Shown here one piece after another: positions 23,146 to 32,500 of a DNA stretch of 64,000 nucleotides (position 1 is the first letter of the stretch; every line of letters begins with the position of its first letter). This DNA is from Podospora pseudoanserina (lineage: Eukaryota > Ascomycota > Sordariomycetes > Sordariales > Podosporaceae). The notes beneath the pieces were generated by a model, which saw nothing but the letters and a program-made list of their open reading frames with translations, was not told where the DNA came from and made no database searches. A program made the translations under genes and the position numbers. Where the stretch lies: assembly GCF_035222485.1 (NCBI RefSeq), contig NC_085923.1, positions 1,674,001 to 1,738,000 on the forward strand, given 5' to 3'.

Positions 23146-23433
23146 CTCTTTTCTTTCTACTTCTTTTGTTTTCTTTCCTCTCCTTTTCAGCCTTTTTTCC
23201 TATCTTTTCCAACCGTTTTCTTGTGTTGTCTTCTCCTTTCACACACCTCCGGTTTTTGCCTTTCCCCTTATTTGGCCTGTGACGGATATGTTAGTCAAGA
23301 GGCTTACTTCCTTTTTCTTTCTTTTCTTTCTGTTTTTTCCCGCTTCTTTTTTGCCTTTCTTTTCTATCTTGCTTCTTATTTTCTTTTCTATTTCCCTTTT
23401 CTGCCCCTGCGGTTTTGCATTTCCTTCACTGCT

Positions 23434-23477
23434 GCCTGTGATGAATATGTCGGCCAAACGGTTGGGACATCTGAGGC
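23434..23477 (+). ncRNA. mini C-hairpin-D element (family A, copy 2)
   Basis: GCC-T-GTGATGA (C box 23438-23444), hairpin ATGTC-GGCCAA-ACG-GTTGG-GACAT, then CTGA (23471-23474)-GGC. The hairpin fills nearly all the space between the boxes, leaving no room for a guide. Confidence 0.5.
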
Positions 23478-23702
23478 TCCGTTTCTTTTTTTCTTTTGTT
23501 TTTTCTGTTTTCCTTTTCGCTTTTCCTTCTGTTTTGCCCTGTTTTTTTTTTTTTTTTACTCTTTTCTTACCTTTTTCTCCCTTCATTTTTATCTCCTTTT
23601 TTTTCTCTTTCTATTCCCGCTTTTATTCTGTTTTCTTTTCTTGTTTTCTTTCCAGTTTTTCCCTCATTTTTCTCTTCAGTTCCTGCATTTTCATCATCAT
23701 GT

Positions 23703-23745
23703 AGCCCATGATGAGTTTGTCAGCCACGGCTAGACATCTGAGGCT
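23703..23745 (+). ncRNA. mini C-hairpin-D element (family A, copy 3)
   Basis: AGCC-C-ATGATGA (23708-23714), hairpin TGTC-AGCC-AC-GGCT-A-GACA, then CTGA (23738-23741)-GGCT. Same architecture as copy 2, with stem bases that differ but still pair. Confidence 0.5.
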
Positions 23746-23858
23746 CTTTCTTTTCTCACCTACTCCCCGCTCTTAGTTTTTTTATGCCTGTTCCAGGCTA
23801 CTTTTCTTACGTTATATTTTTCCATGAACTACCGAAGCTCAACACCGACGTTCAACAA

Positions 23859-23896
23859 GACCAATGATGAAAGTGTCTCGCCGAGACTCTGAGGTT
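23859..23896 (+). ncRNA. mini C-hairpin-D element with GACC/GGTT closing stem
   Basis: GACC-A-ATGATGA (23864-23870), hairpin GTCTCG/CGAGAC, then CTGA (23889-23892)-GGTT. At 38 nt it is the smallest unit. The upstream CAACAAGACC is shared with the element at 25124. Confidence 0.45.
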
Positions 23897-24026
23897 TTTC
23901 ACCTTTCTCTGTGGGCCCTGGGGGATCACTTTGGCTGCCTGCTTGTTTTTTTCTCTAGGCAAGTCCAATTCTTCGTCTTTTTCTCAGACTGGCTTTTGTC
24001 AGTGGCGTTCGACTGTGAGACATGGC

Positions 24027-24076
24027 ACCGATGACAATGGCAGACCTATACAGGGCTTGGTTTCCTAGTCTGAGGT
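24027..24076 (+). ncRNA. weak C/D-like element
   Basis: ACC-G-ATGACAA ... CTGA (24070-24073)-GGT. The C box has two deviations and the internal folding is unclear. It is listed because of its position in the series and the matching closing triplet. Confidence 0.25.
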
Positions 24077-24409
24077 CTTGCGCAGTTGCCCGACATACAG
24101 GGCGTACCGATTTGAAGAATACACGTGGGGTTGGTGGTGGACAATCAGGACCATTTTTCTTTCTCATGTCCGCTTTTGTTTCCTTTTCTACTTTTTATTC
24201 CCTACCCTTCGTTGCCTTGTTTCAATCGTTCTTCACCTCTTTTCACTTTACTTTTATCCTTTCCCCCCCCTGTTCGCATTTCTCTGCTCTTTTACCCTTC
24301 TCTGCCGTCTTTACTTTTCTCTTTCCCGTTACCCGTTTTATCTTACAACATCACACCTCTTTCATGCGTCTTAGCGCAAGCATTTTCACCCAAACACGAA
24401 GAGTTTCAC

Positions 24410-24517
24410 AGACCGATGATGACATATGCACACACATCCCTCCCGTCGTTTCGTTTCTCGCGGGAGAGAGACCTGTTTGTTTTCTCGAAGGTCTAGTGCC
24501 ACACACAGTTTGAGGTC
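24410..24517 (+). ncRNA. two-hairpin C/D-like RNA (family B, copy 1)
   Basis: AGACC-G-ATGATGA (24416-24422), hairpin 1 CTCCCG/CGGGAG, hairpin 2 GACCT/AGGTC, then a D-like TTGA (24510-24513)-GGTC. It is 108 nt, and its 5' flank (AACACGAAGAGTTTCAC) resembles that of copies 2 and 3. The D box variant TTGA may mean weaker function. Confidence 0.5.
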
Positions 24518-24724
24518 ATCATCTTCGCCTGGTCGTAGCTCATGTTTGGAGAGGGCTTCGTCAAACAACCACACTTTTTCTTCTACCTTTATTTGTCTTT
24601 TTTTCCCTTAATTTCTGCTGTCCTTACCCTTCTTTTTCAGATTTTCTTTTCTACACTACCCTTCCCTCTTGTTCTTCTCTAGGCTTCAACAACATTTTTC
24701 TCCTTTTGACACCGAAACTATCAG

Positions 24725-24829
24725 AGACCAATGATGATAATCACCCCCACATTGTTTTGTTTTTTCTCACGCGGGAGTGAGACCTGTCTTGTTTTCTTCC
24801 ACAGATCGAGTATTCCAAGCCTGAGGTCT
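24725..24829 (+). ncRNA. two-hairpin C/D-like RNA (family B, copy 2)
   Basis: AGACC-A-ATGATGA (24731-24737), an inner CTCAC/GTGAG stem, CCTGT/ACAG pairing, then CTGA (24821-24824)-GGTCT. The upstream ACCGAAACTATCA is shared with copy 3. Confidence 0.55.
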
Positions 24830-24955
24830 TTATCCATTTTTTTTTCTTTCTCAAGTTGTACTTTTTGAGGGCTCTTGGGGGCACGCTTCTCTTTTTTTGT
24901 CGCTGGACAGACACCTGTAGCTGCAGTCATTTCCCCGTCAACACGAAACTATCAC

Positions 24956-25063
24956 AGACCAATGATGACACCTACACACATCCCTCCCGTTGTTTTCTTT
25001 CTCTCACGGGAAGGTGACCTGTTGTTTCTTTTCTCACAGGTCAAGCATCAAAGCCTGAGGTCT
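24956..25063 (+). ncRNA. two-hairpin C/D-like RNA (family B, copy 3)
   Basis: AGACC-A-ATGATGA (24962-24968), hairpin 1 TCCCGT/ACGGGA, hairpin 2 GACCTGT/ACAGGTC, then CTGA (25055-25058)-GGTCT. This is the best-formed member of the family, at 108 nt. Confidence 0.6.
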
Positions 25064-25123
25064 GAGGCTTTTCACTCTGGGGGATAAATTTGTGTAGTGT
25101 TCTTTTTTCTGTTCATGCAACAA

Positions 25124-25234
25124 GACCTGTGATGACAATCACACACCCATCCCCCACCTCTCGTGGGTGGTAGGGAAGGAAAGACCTGGGGATATTGGTC
25201 CCGATAGGTCGAGTGTTATACAAGTTCTGAGGTC
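25124..25234 (+). ncRNA. two-hairpin C/D-like RNA (family B, copy 4)
   Basis: GACC-T-GTGATGA (25129-25135), hairpin 1 CCCACC/GGGTGG, hairpin 2 GACCT/AGGTC with a different loop, then CTGA (25227-25230)-GGTC. The primary sequence of hairpin 1 differs from copies 1-3 while pairing is kept. Confidence 0.55.
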
Positions 25235-25558
25235 ATTGGTGCTACGAAGGGGTGTTTGTGGGGATCTGAGAAGAGTCTGGGGGTTGCTGTGGGGATCAAG
25301 GTGGTTTTGGATGGTGGTTTTACAGATAGAGAGTGTGTCGATGGAGGTAGCTTGGAAGAATGGTGTTCAAATACGTGTATCTATATTGTCTTGTTCATCT
25401 AAAAGTATGAAGAAACCAGATATTGGTCCAGCTTACATACATCAAGACATCTGTCAGAAACATTCCTCCGTTGTGCTCAGTCACTGTCCGCAACACCGAT
25501 CCTCCAGAGTCATAACAAACCAATATTCACGCTACCTCTGAACCGTCAACCTCCCCTT
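25235..25558. other. spacer after the snoRNA series
   Basis: Non-coding; probably the end of the host transcript and the 3' untranslated region of the convergent protease gene. No further C/D pair was seen. Confidence 0.35.
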
Positions 25559-27204
25559 TCACCGCCGATAACCACCATACAACTGATGACGAGGTCCCGA
25601 GTGTTCCGGGGGCCAAAATTCATCCTCGGAGTCAGAGTCAGCCTGCGCCTGCCAACGCGGACCTCCATAGCCATCCCTTGCCCGGCCAAAATCAGCATTG
25701 TCAAATGTTTGTGACCTTCGATTTTGCAACATTGGCATGACTGTCTGCGAATGTCGCGGGTATGGCATGTTGTCTGTCCTTTCTTTGCTTCCCCGTGGGG
25801 TTATCCTGGGACTCTCGTACGGAGCAGAAGGTGACAGTCGCACATCATAACACTTTTGGTGATCTCTCTTGTTTCTTGGCGGCAGAATTGACTCTTGTAA
25901 GGAGCTCGATGAAGCAGTAGGGGAACAACTCATCGGAGCGGTGGGCATAACTGCTTCCAGGTCGGGTGAACTGACGTAGATGTTGAGGTTGTCGTGGGGT
26001 GAGGTGGCGGGCATATCGACGATGCTAGGAACCCAAGGGCGAGTATCAGGACTTCCGGTTCGTAGACGCCCGTTTTGGGAGGTTGTTGAATAGGCTGGTG
26101 AAAGGGAACGGGAGCTGAGAACTGAAGAGGGCGCACTAGGAGGGCGTGCCTCATCCACATCATGGAATTCCGTGCAGAAACTGACATTGTCCTCCCATGA
26201 TGCATTCTTGAGAGAAGCTGGTGAATGGGTTCCCGCGCTGATGGCTCGAGGACTTGAAGGTTTGAGATGAGAGGCGGCAAGGGCAGATGAAGACCTCTCT
26301 GCGGTTACGGGGCACCGTTCCTCTTTGACATGCCCAGCTGGTTTGGCGGATATAACTCTTCCCACGGTCGACGTCTCAGCCGGGTCTACTTGCGGCTCAA
26401 GCGGTCCCAGCAACCCAAACTCATGAGTTGTGTTGGAGGACATCAGAGGATCTGGAATCTTGCCGTCGGGTTGACGTCGTCTCCAACTAGCGGTCCTTCG
26501 TCGAAGGGCTCGATGAAACTGGCTGATACTGAAAGTCTCCGTATTGTTTCCAAACTCCTCAAGTTGTGCGCATAGGTTTTGGGTGAACGTATAGTCCCCA
26601 TCTTGGATAGCCTTGCCATCAATGTCAACAGCCGCGAGAGTGATCATTGGTCTCGGCGGCGGCCGATGCATGTGATCTATCGCATGCTGGCCTCTCTGCG
26701 CGTAGCAGCAGTCCAAGAGAATCAGGATATCAGCACCCTCTACATATTGTATTCTTGATAAAACATCCGTCGCCCAAGAAACGGATACGTCCTTGCTTTT
26801 TGGGCATCTTGTCCTCAAGTTAGCGAAGGCAGCTAGCTCGTCGAGAAAGAATTTCGGGAGACTTACGGAACTAATAACAGGTCATTATCGGGTTCGTGGG
26901 GGTTGGCCACCGCATGACCACCGTAGTAGATGATGAGCAGGTCCAATGCGCCCTCCTCCTTCTTACTGCATTCATTGATCCGCTCGACAGTCTCGTTCAG
27001 TTTCTTGTCCAAGGCACGAGGATATTTTTCTGACGGAATGAGCCACTGCTCAATGTCATAGTTGTATCCCAGCTGAAGAGTGTGGACAAACTCCTCCAGT
27101 TGCGTGTGAAACGGGTTCTCCCCCGCAGATGCATGCTCTCCTCCATCTTCTTCCCAGGCGAGGAACAGCCCCAAGACATTCTGATACTGTTGTTGACCCA
27201 TCAT
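25559..27204 (-). CDS. caspase-like (peptidase C14-type) protease paired with a gasdermin-like gene
   Basis: Two exons are inferred, 26867-27204 and 25559-26813 (donor GTAAGT, acceptor CTTGAG, 53-nt intron), giving 530 residues from MMGQQQYQNV. An in-frame extension to 27414 exists, but its composition is unlike a protease N terminus. The p20-like core has a beta-strand plus His motif DLLIIYYGGHA (His97) and ADILILLDCCYAQRG (Cys148/Cys149, Cys149 aligning with the caspase/metacaspase nucleophile after Asp147). Beyond about residue 260 the chain is Ser/Pro-rich and probably disordered. The divergent neighbour, 276 bp away, encodes a gasdermin-like protein. Fungal gasdermin genes are often next to subtilisin- or caspase-like protease genes whose product cuts the gasdermin. 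I infer that role here; cleavage itself is not shown by sequence. Confidence 0.78.
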
Positions 27205-27480
27205 ACACTGTGTTGTGGAGTGTAGAGAAGCCGAATGCCGGCCGCAAATTGGGCGACATGGTGTTCCAAGGTTGGGCTGCTCCGTTGATGGGCACGGAGC
27301 CCAATCGAGGGGTCTGTTCCCTGTGTGGTTCAAACATCTGCGCCTGTTATCCATTGGTTCCAAAAGCCCCTCAAGTATCCTCAACGTCACTTCCAAGGTC
27401 TCCATGCAGCCCAATGACAGATACTTTCATCTCATGCACCTTTACCTCACCACAGTCAAGCGGCGGACATCACCTCAACC
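27205..27480. promoter_or_regulatory. bidirectional promoter between protease and gasdermin-like genes
   Basis: 276 bp between two divergent start codons, so both genes probably share control. No specific binding site was recognised. If the protease starts further upstream, part of this is coding. Confidence 0.45.
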
Positions 27481-28438
27481 ATGACCATAAAAGCAGAATC
27501 CTTCCAGTTCGAGGACTACGCCTATGGGATGCGAAAGTCTGGCTTCGGCCATGCCTTGCTCCACCCAGCCTCCGATCTCGACGCCTACCCGGGTGTCTGC
27601 GGCTTCATCGACGACAGGGGCGACTGGCAGAGAATCGTCGACGTGACCAAGCCGCAAGAACTTAAAGCCTTTGGCCTAAGCCCCTTCGTAGGACGAACGT
27701 GGGAAAAGCGGCGGGAAAGCTGCAAATGGGGTCCCAAGATAACGGAAACCGTCAGCAGGGTTGCGATCTCAACATCTGCCGCAACTCAAGCCAACATTCC
27801 TGCCACCTTCTCCTCTGCCTACAGATATGAGCTTAAGGGGGAGTTTGGGGCGATCCTCCTGTGCAATGATCCGGTCGAGAAGAGATCGTTTGGGCTCAAA
27901 GACCCCTTCAGCACATGGGCGAACAAGAATGCCAAGGATCTCCTGAGGAGGTTCCCTGACATCAAGAAGAGCGGCGGTTTTTATGTTATCACCTCGACCA
28001 TAGCGGCGAGGGATATCCGGATCACCACTTGGACCACCAAGGGCACATCGGTTGTCATTGGGGCCTCAGCCGAGATTGATAATGTTGCGAAGATTGATGC
28101 TTCGACTGAGTTTTATGTTGGTGAGACTGCTACGGAGTGGCATGAGCCACAGGTTGAGGTAGGACACCCTCATTGAAGCTCCAGAACCGCTCATTGACGA
28201 AGTATTTCCAGGAAGGCGAGAAGAAAGTGTTGTTCTTTGGTGGCGTCTACATCAAGTACAGTAGACTCTGGGTGAGTGCCATGGACGAACGCCGAACGTG
28301 AACCAGGCGCTAACACCGTGTCAGCCATTGCGAGAAAAGGACCAAAAGAAGTGGAGTGGTTATCGCGGTAGTGACGACGGGAAAGTCATGATTGAAGAGG
28401 ACAATTACGCATGGGATGTTGAAGCTTGCCAGATTTGA
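27481..28438 (+). CDS. gasdermin-like protein (RCD-1/HET-Q1 type)
   Basis: Three exons join in phase 0: 27481-28158, 28212-28271 and 28325-28438. The two introns are 53 nt each, and the product has 283 residues, close to the length I recall for Podospora HET-Q1. Features matching fungal gasdermin-like proteins are the opening FEDYAYGMRKSGFGHALLHP with GFIDDRGDW, ELKGEFGAILLCNDPV, KDPFSTWANKNAKDLL, the strand GGFYVITSTIAARDIRITTW, and KKVLFFGGVYIK near the end. In the family the N-terminal ~240 residues form membrane pores causing regulated cell death, and a short C-terminal tail inhibits until a partner protease removes it. Here exon 3 alone encodes the last 37 residues, the expected tail size. 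Assignment rests on remembered motif order, so a profile search should confirm it. Confidence 0.7.
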
Positions 28439-28837
28439 GGTCTGTGGCTGTAAGAAGAGAGGGACAGAGCATGTGGGGTTGAACAGAAGGGCGCTGGGTT
28501 AGGGGTCCCCGAACTGGTCATCCACTGCACAACATTTGTTTCAATAGCATCATCCTTGCTGAAAGCATTTCTCCACCGAAATAATTCTGCATTAGCTCAA
28601 TTTCCATCAAACATGCAAATTATCAATAGTCCTGCCATCGCCGATAGGCACCTCCGATCCCCGCCCCGGACCCCTCCGGGAGCCGCCGAGAATCCTTGGC
28701 GCGCCCTCGGCCGTCGCCGTCACCGGCCCCGGAGAGCCCAACACGGCGATCGATAAAAGGACACCGGTGCTCAACAACAGATCACATCATCACCCAACAC
28801 CACAACATCCAACCACAACAACATCATCACCACCACC
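28439..28837. other. spacer before the deaminase gene
   Basis: GC-rich around 28660-28750. The last 60 bases are a CA/CAACA-rich leader just before the next ATG. No gene is supported. Confidence 0.35.
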
Positions 28838-29512
28838 ATGCCCACCAACACCAACACCCCCCCCAACCCGCACCCCCCCTCAACTCTCCTCACCACCCTC
28901 CTCACCCTCACCGAGTCCACCATAATCCCCCTCACCACCACCGGCGTCTCCTCCGGCTCAAAACTCTTCGGCGCCTCCATCCTCTCCCGTGACACCCTGT
29001 CCCCCATAACAACAGCCACAAACAACGAAGCCCTCTCCCCCCTCCTCCACGGCGAAATAAACTGCATCCAGCAATTCTTCACCACCATCCCCCCCTCCTC
29101 CCGCCCCTTCCCTTCTTCCTGCATCTTTTTCGCCACACACGAGCCCTGCTCCCTCTGTCTGTCTGGAATCACCTGGGCTGGGTTCAACGAGTTCTACTAT
29201 TTGTTCACCTACGAGGACTCAAGAGACGCGTTCAATATCCCGTATGACATTGACATTTTGGAGGAGGTGTTCAAAGTAAGGGGAGAAAATGAGGGGGAGG
29301 GGGAGTTTAAGAGGAGGGGGTTGTATAACAAGAATAACAAGTTCTTCAAGAGCAAGAGTCTAGGGGAGCTGATCGAGGAGGTGGAGGATGAGAAGGAGAG
29401 GGAGTACTTCAGGGGGGAGGTCAAGAGGCTAAAGGGGTTATATGACGCGCTCAGTGAGACGTACCAGAAGGGCAAGGCGGAGGGTGTGGGGAGTGAGAGT
29501 GTTTGGAAGTAA
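28838..29512 (+). CDS. cytidine/nucleoside deaminase-fold protein
   Basis: A single-exon frame of 224 residues. The zinc signature of the CMP/dCMP deaminase fold is present: His71-Gly-Glu73 (LLHGEINCIQQFF) and Pro103-Cys104-Ser-Leu-Cys107 (THEPCSLCLSGITWAG), where Glu73 would be the proton shuttle and His71/Cys104/Cys107 the Zn ligands. The spacing and the F..YYLF continuation resemble guanine/tRNA-adenosine-type deaminases rather than free cytidine deaminase. The C-terminal third is acidic and helical (ELIEEVEDEKEREYF). The ATG at 28838 follows an A/C-rich leader and opens with a Thr/Pro-rich run. The substrate is unknown; it is probably cytosolic. Confidence 0.8.
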   Translation: MPTNTNTPPNPHPPSTLLTTLLTLTESTIIPLTTTGVSSGSKLFGASILSRDTLSPITTATNNEALSPLLHGEINCIQQFFTTIPPSSRPFPSSCIFFATHEPCSLCLSGITWAGFNEFYYLFTYEDSRDAFNIPYDIDILEEVFKVRGENEGEGEFKRRGLYNKNNKFFKSKSLGELIEEVEDEKEREYFRGEVKRLKGLYDALSETYQKGKAEGVGSESVWK

Positions 29513-32500
29513 AGGGGAGATGGCTGCTGGGAAAGGAGGTGAGGAGACGGGACAAGTTGGTTGTCATGATGATGGACGGTTTTCCTTGTGGAGGGGCTTT
29601 TCATTTTTCCTTTTGTTTTCGGCTGCTTTTTTCAGGTTTCAACGATACCCTGTCAAAATTGACTTCACTCTTTTTTTCCATGCCGTTATATGGAATTACC
29701 CTCGCTGTCCGCTCGCAGATTTGACCATTGGGCAAGCATGGGATGCTCAAACGATCCTCAGTCTACCTTAGACAGAAGATTAGTACATCTACTCCATGAT
29801 GTCTCAAATACAAATTATCCTGGTGAAGAAGCTACCTCTTAACCACAACAACGTGCATCATCTTATCGCCTGTCTCACTCCTAAACATCGTCCCGATGAA
29901 CAACACATGGGCCGATTACCTGGTGTAACCCCTATCACCTTCCTCGTCAGCTCTCACCAATCCTTCTCGAGAACATCACGGCAAGATGAAGGGTCGCGGG
30001 CGAGTTGCTCGACCAGATAATTAGCTTCTAGGCAATAACTGCCCCAAACCAAAGACACCGAAAAAACATAGCACTGCGATAGCATCACAAGAAATAAGCC
30101 TCATCACTCCCCACCCATGTCCGAGACATCCAACAAGAAAAAAATCCCGAGGCTGCATCAACCCCTTGACTTTGTTCACACGTTAACACCTGTACATCCA
30201 AGATCTCCCATGAGGCTCCGGAAGACGTGCGTGCTTGGCCGGCAGTTCTATGCAATGCACCGTGATTACCAACCGCCCCTTACAAGACCTACCTCCAGCT
30301 TCTTCTCCAACAACAACCACAGGAATCAACTTTTGACTTTTATGTCCCTCAACCTCCTGCTGCCTAGCAAGGGCCGCCTCATAGACCTATCACCCCTCAT
30401 CATCCAATAAACACCAACCATCAACCAAGGTGTGGTACGATGACTCACATCTCCCCCAAGCCACATATAATTGGCCCAAACACCCTTCCGCCAAAAAGGC
30501 GTCCGAGATGAGTGAAAAATATAAGATAACAAGAAGGATGAGCCTCAAAACAAGCGAGAATTTCCCCTCCAAAAAAAAAGACATGACGCAAGCTCTGTAC
30601 ACTATGCCCGTCCTTGACGCCGTGAAACAGGGGTACCTACACCCCTCGGCGCTTGGCGACCCCATGCCCACAAGACTCATCAATTACCGCATGTGTGAGG
30701 AAGAAACAGGCATCAGATCAGCCTATGAAGAAGCTTAATTCAACGTTTGCTTACCTCCTTCGTGCCGCGGACGTCTGTGTGACAGGAAGCCTCGTCCTTT
30801 GCCTTCGTCGTCGTGAGACAAATGAAGAGTAAGGAAGCATAGGTCCTATGACTACCACCATATTCCCTCCCCCTCAGAACTTGGACTTGTCATATCAAGC
30901 AAACCTATCAGACCTGTTACACATGCAGTGACAATAGCAAATGTACACAATCCAAAAATGCCACAGTGAACAACACTGTCTGCGCAAGTTGGCCTCTCAT
31001 ATCAAGCCTTTTCCGAACCCGACCTCGAGAGCGTTGCATTTGGGGAAGAGAGAAAGGACGCAGAGGGGTGTGGCTAGCCGTGACTCGACTCGACTCGACT
31101 CAAGAAAGTCGAGTCAACGAGGCTCTGCCCATATCCCACACGCCCTCACCCCTCCCACCGAGAAACGCCCACTGACATGGCCGACGCACGATACACAGCA
31201 GATAACCGCTGCCGGGAAATAACGTCACTTGACGATCATTCTGATTCCCAACTCGTGTCCAACATATCAGGAGGGAACCGACCCTACTTTTCCGTCGGGC
31301 CCTTCCAGAACACAGTCAACCTTGTTACACAAAACACTCTGGGGACACATGATGTCGATCTCGAAACTCTTCGAGATCAAAAGTGACGCCAGTGAAGACG
31401 ACAAAGCAAAGAGCTGGTGTGTCGCCCAGGACCTGGACTCACCCCAGGTCTGATCTCTCAACCCAACTGACCCGACACTAAGCACTATGCCCAAGGCCCA
31501 GCAGCATTGCCTGCCGGGCAAAGTGGCAGCACCAGAGGGAATCAACCCATGATCAACTGGTCTCAGTCTGCCAGAAAAATATGCCGGAACCCGATCCACT
31601 GCGACCTGAGAGGACCATCAATCGAGACGATGTAATGTAATGGGATGCACTCGCGTTCATCGAGCAGTCCAGATTCATGAATAAGAAACAAGACCAAAGC
31701 CACAAACAGGCTCTCAACCACGGCGTCCCTGCTGCAGGAACAAGATCCGGGCACCCATCGTTGGGTTGCAAAAGCCTTCTTCCCCACTGGGGTCCCGGTG
31801 CTTCCCACAAAACGCTCAGTATGATGCCCCGTGCTGATCATCTGTGACCACGCCTGTCCACGACCCATAGCATGTGTGTAATATTACCCAGATAATAAGA
31901 CCGATCTCACCACTGCCAGTCTTCCGTCTCCGCTTGTCCGGAAAAAGAGGAGAAAGGTTTGACGTAGCCAGTGGGTGTGGCATCGCGAAGAGACAACGCA
32001 AAAACGATATGGCACTGCCCCTTTCGGTCCAACACAGTGCCCAAAGTGGCGAACGCGGATCGCAGAAACACGACAGAAAAGATATAAAAAGTGCCAGATT
32101 GCAGATCGCAGGTTTTCGTGTACGCGCTTGCGTAGCTTGCCATGCCCGTTCACCTTGACAACAGATGAGCTAAGTGAATAGCCTTCGCCCGGCGTGCTCC
32201 AAGTGTGAAGGTAGCTGATATACAGCTTACCGCCGAGGCTGTCGGAAGTGTGGGCGGAGTATCGGCCCTTCACCCAAGATGTACGGGAGGCGTGTGAGTG
32301 AGCGGGATATGTGAGAGGCCCGAGGCAGTCGGGAGTGGGTAAACCACGGACAACCAAAGCGTGGGATGTTGAATGAAAAGTGACAAAACAGTTGCAAGAG
32401 CCCCAGTCGTGTATCGCCGTGAGAGGGACCGCGCGTTTAGAGCGTGGGATGGCTGTTGAAGTGGACGATACCTCACATATGGGGGCGGATATCGAAGGCT

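Larger units (their letters stand above)
20250..25240 (+). ncRNA. candidate non-coding, multi-intron snoRNA host transcript
   Basis: At 20.25-21.44 kb, donors and acceptors alternate on the plus strand: introns 20253-20472, 20493-20669, 20809-20988, 21139-21325 and 21371-21438. They end in CAG, TAG or AAG with CTGAC/CTAAC-like branch sites and are separated by exons as short as 20 bases with no shared reading frame. Each of the first four introns holds one C/D-like element 34-47 bases after its donor. Further elements continue in the very T-rich sequence to 25.23 kb, all on the same strand. Intron-encoded snoRNA clusters in non-coding hosts are known in Neurospora. The exact transcript ends are unknown. 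Confidence 0.6.

Noticed and set aside
22430-23733. Long plus-strand frames rich in Phe, Leu and Ser
   Set aside because: They arise from T-rich intronic-looking sequence, overlap in all three frames, and run through well-formed C/D elements.
31081-31116. GACTC units as a CRISPR-like array
   Set aside because: Five-base units without spacers: a plain microsatellite.
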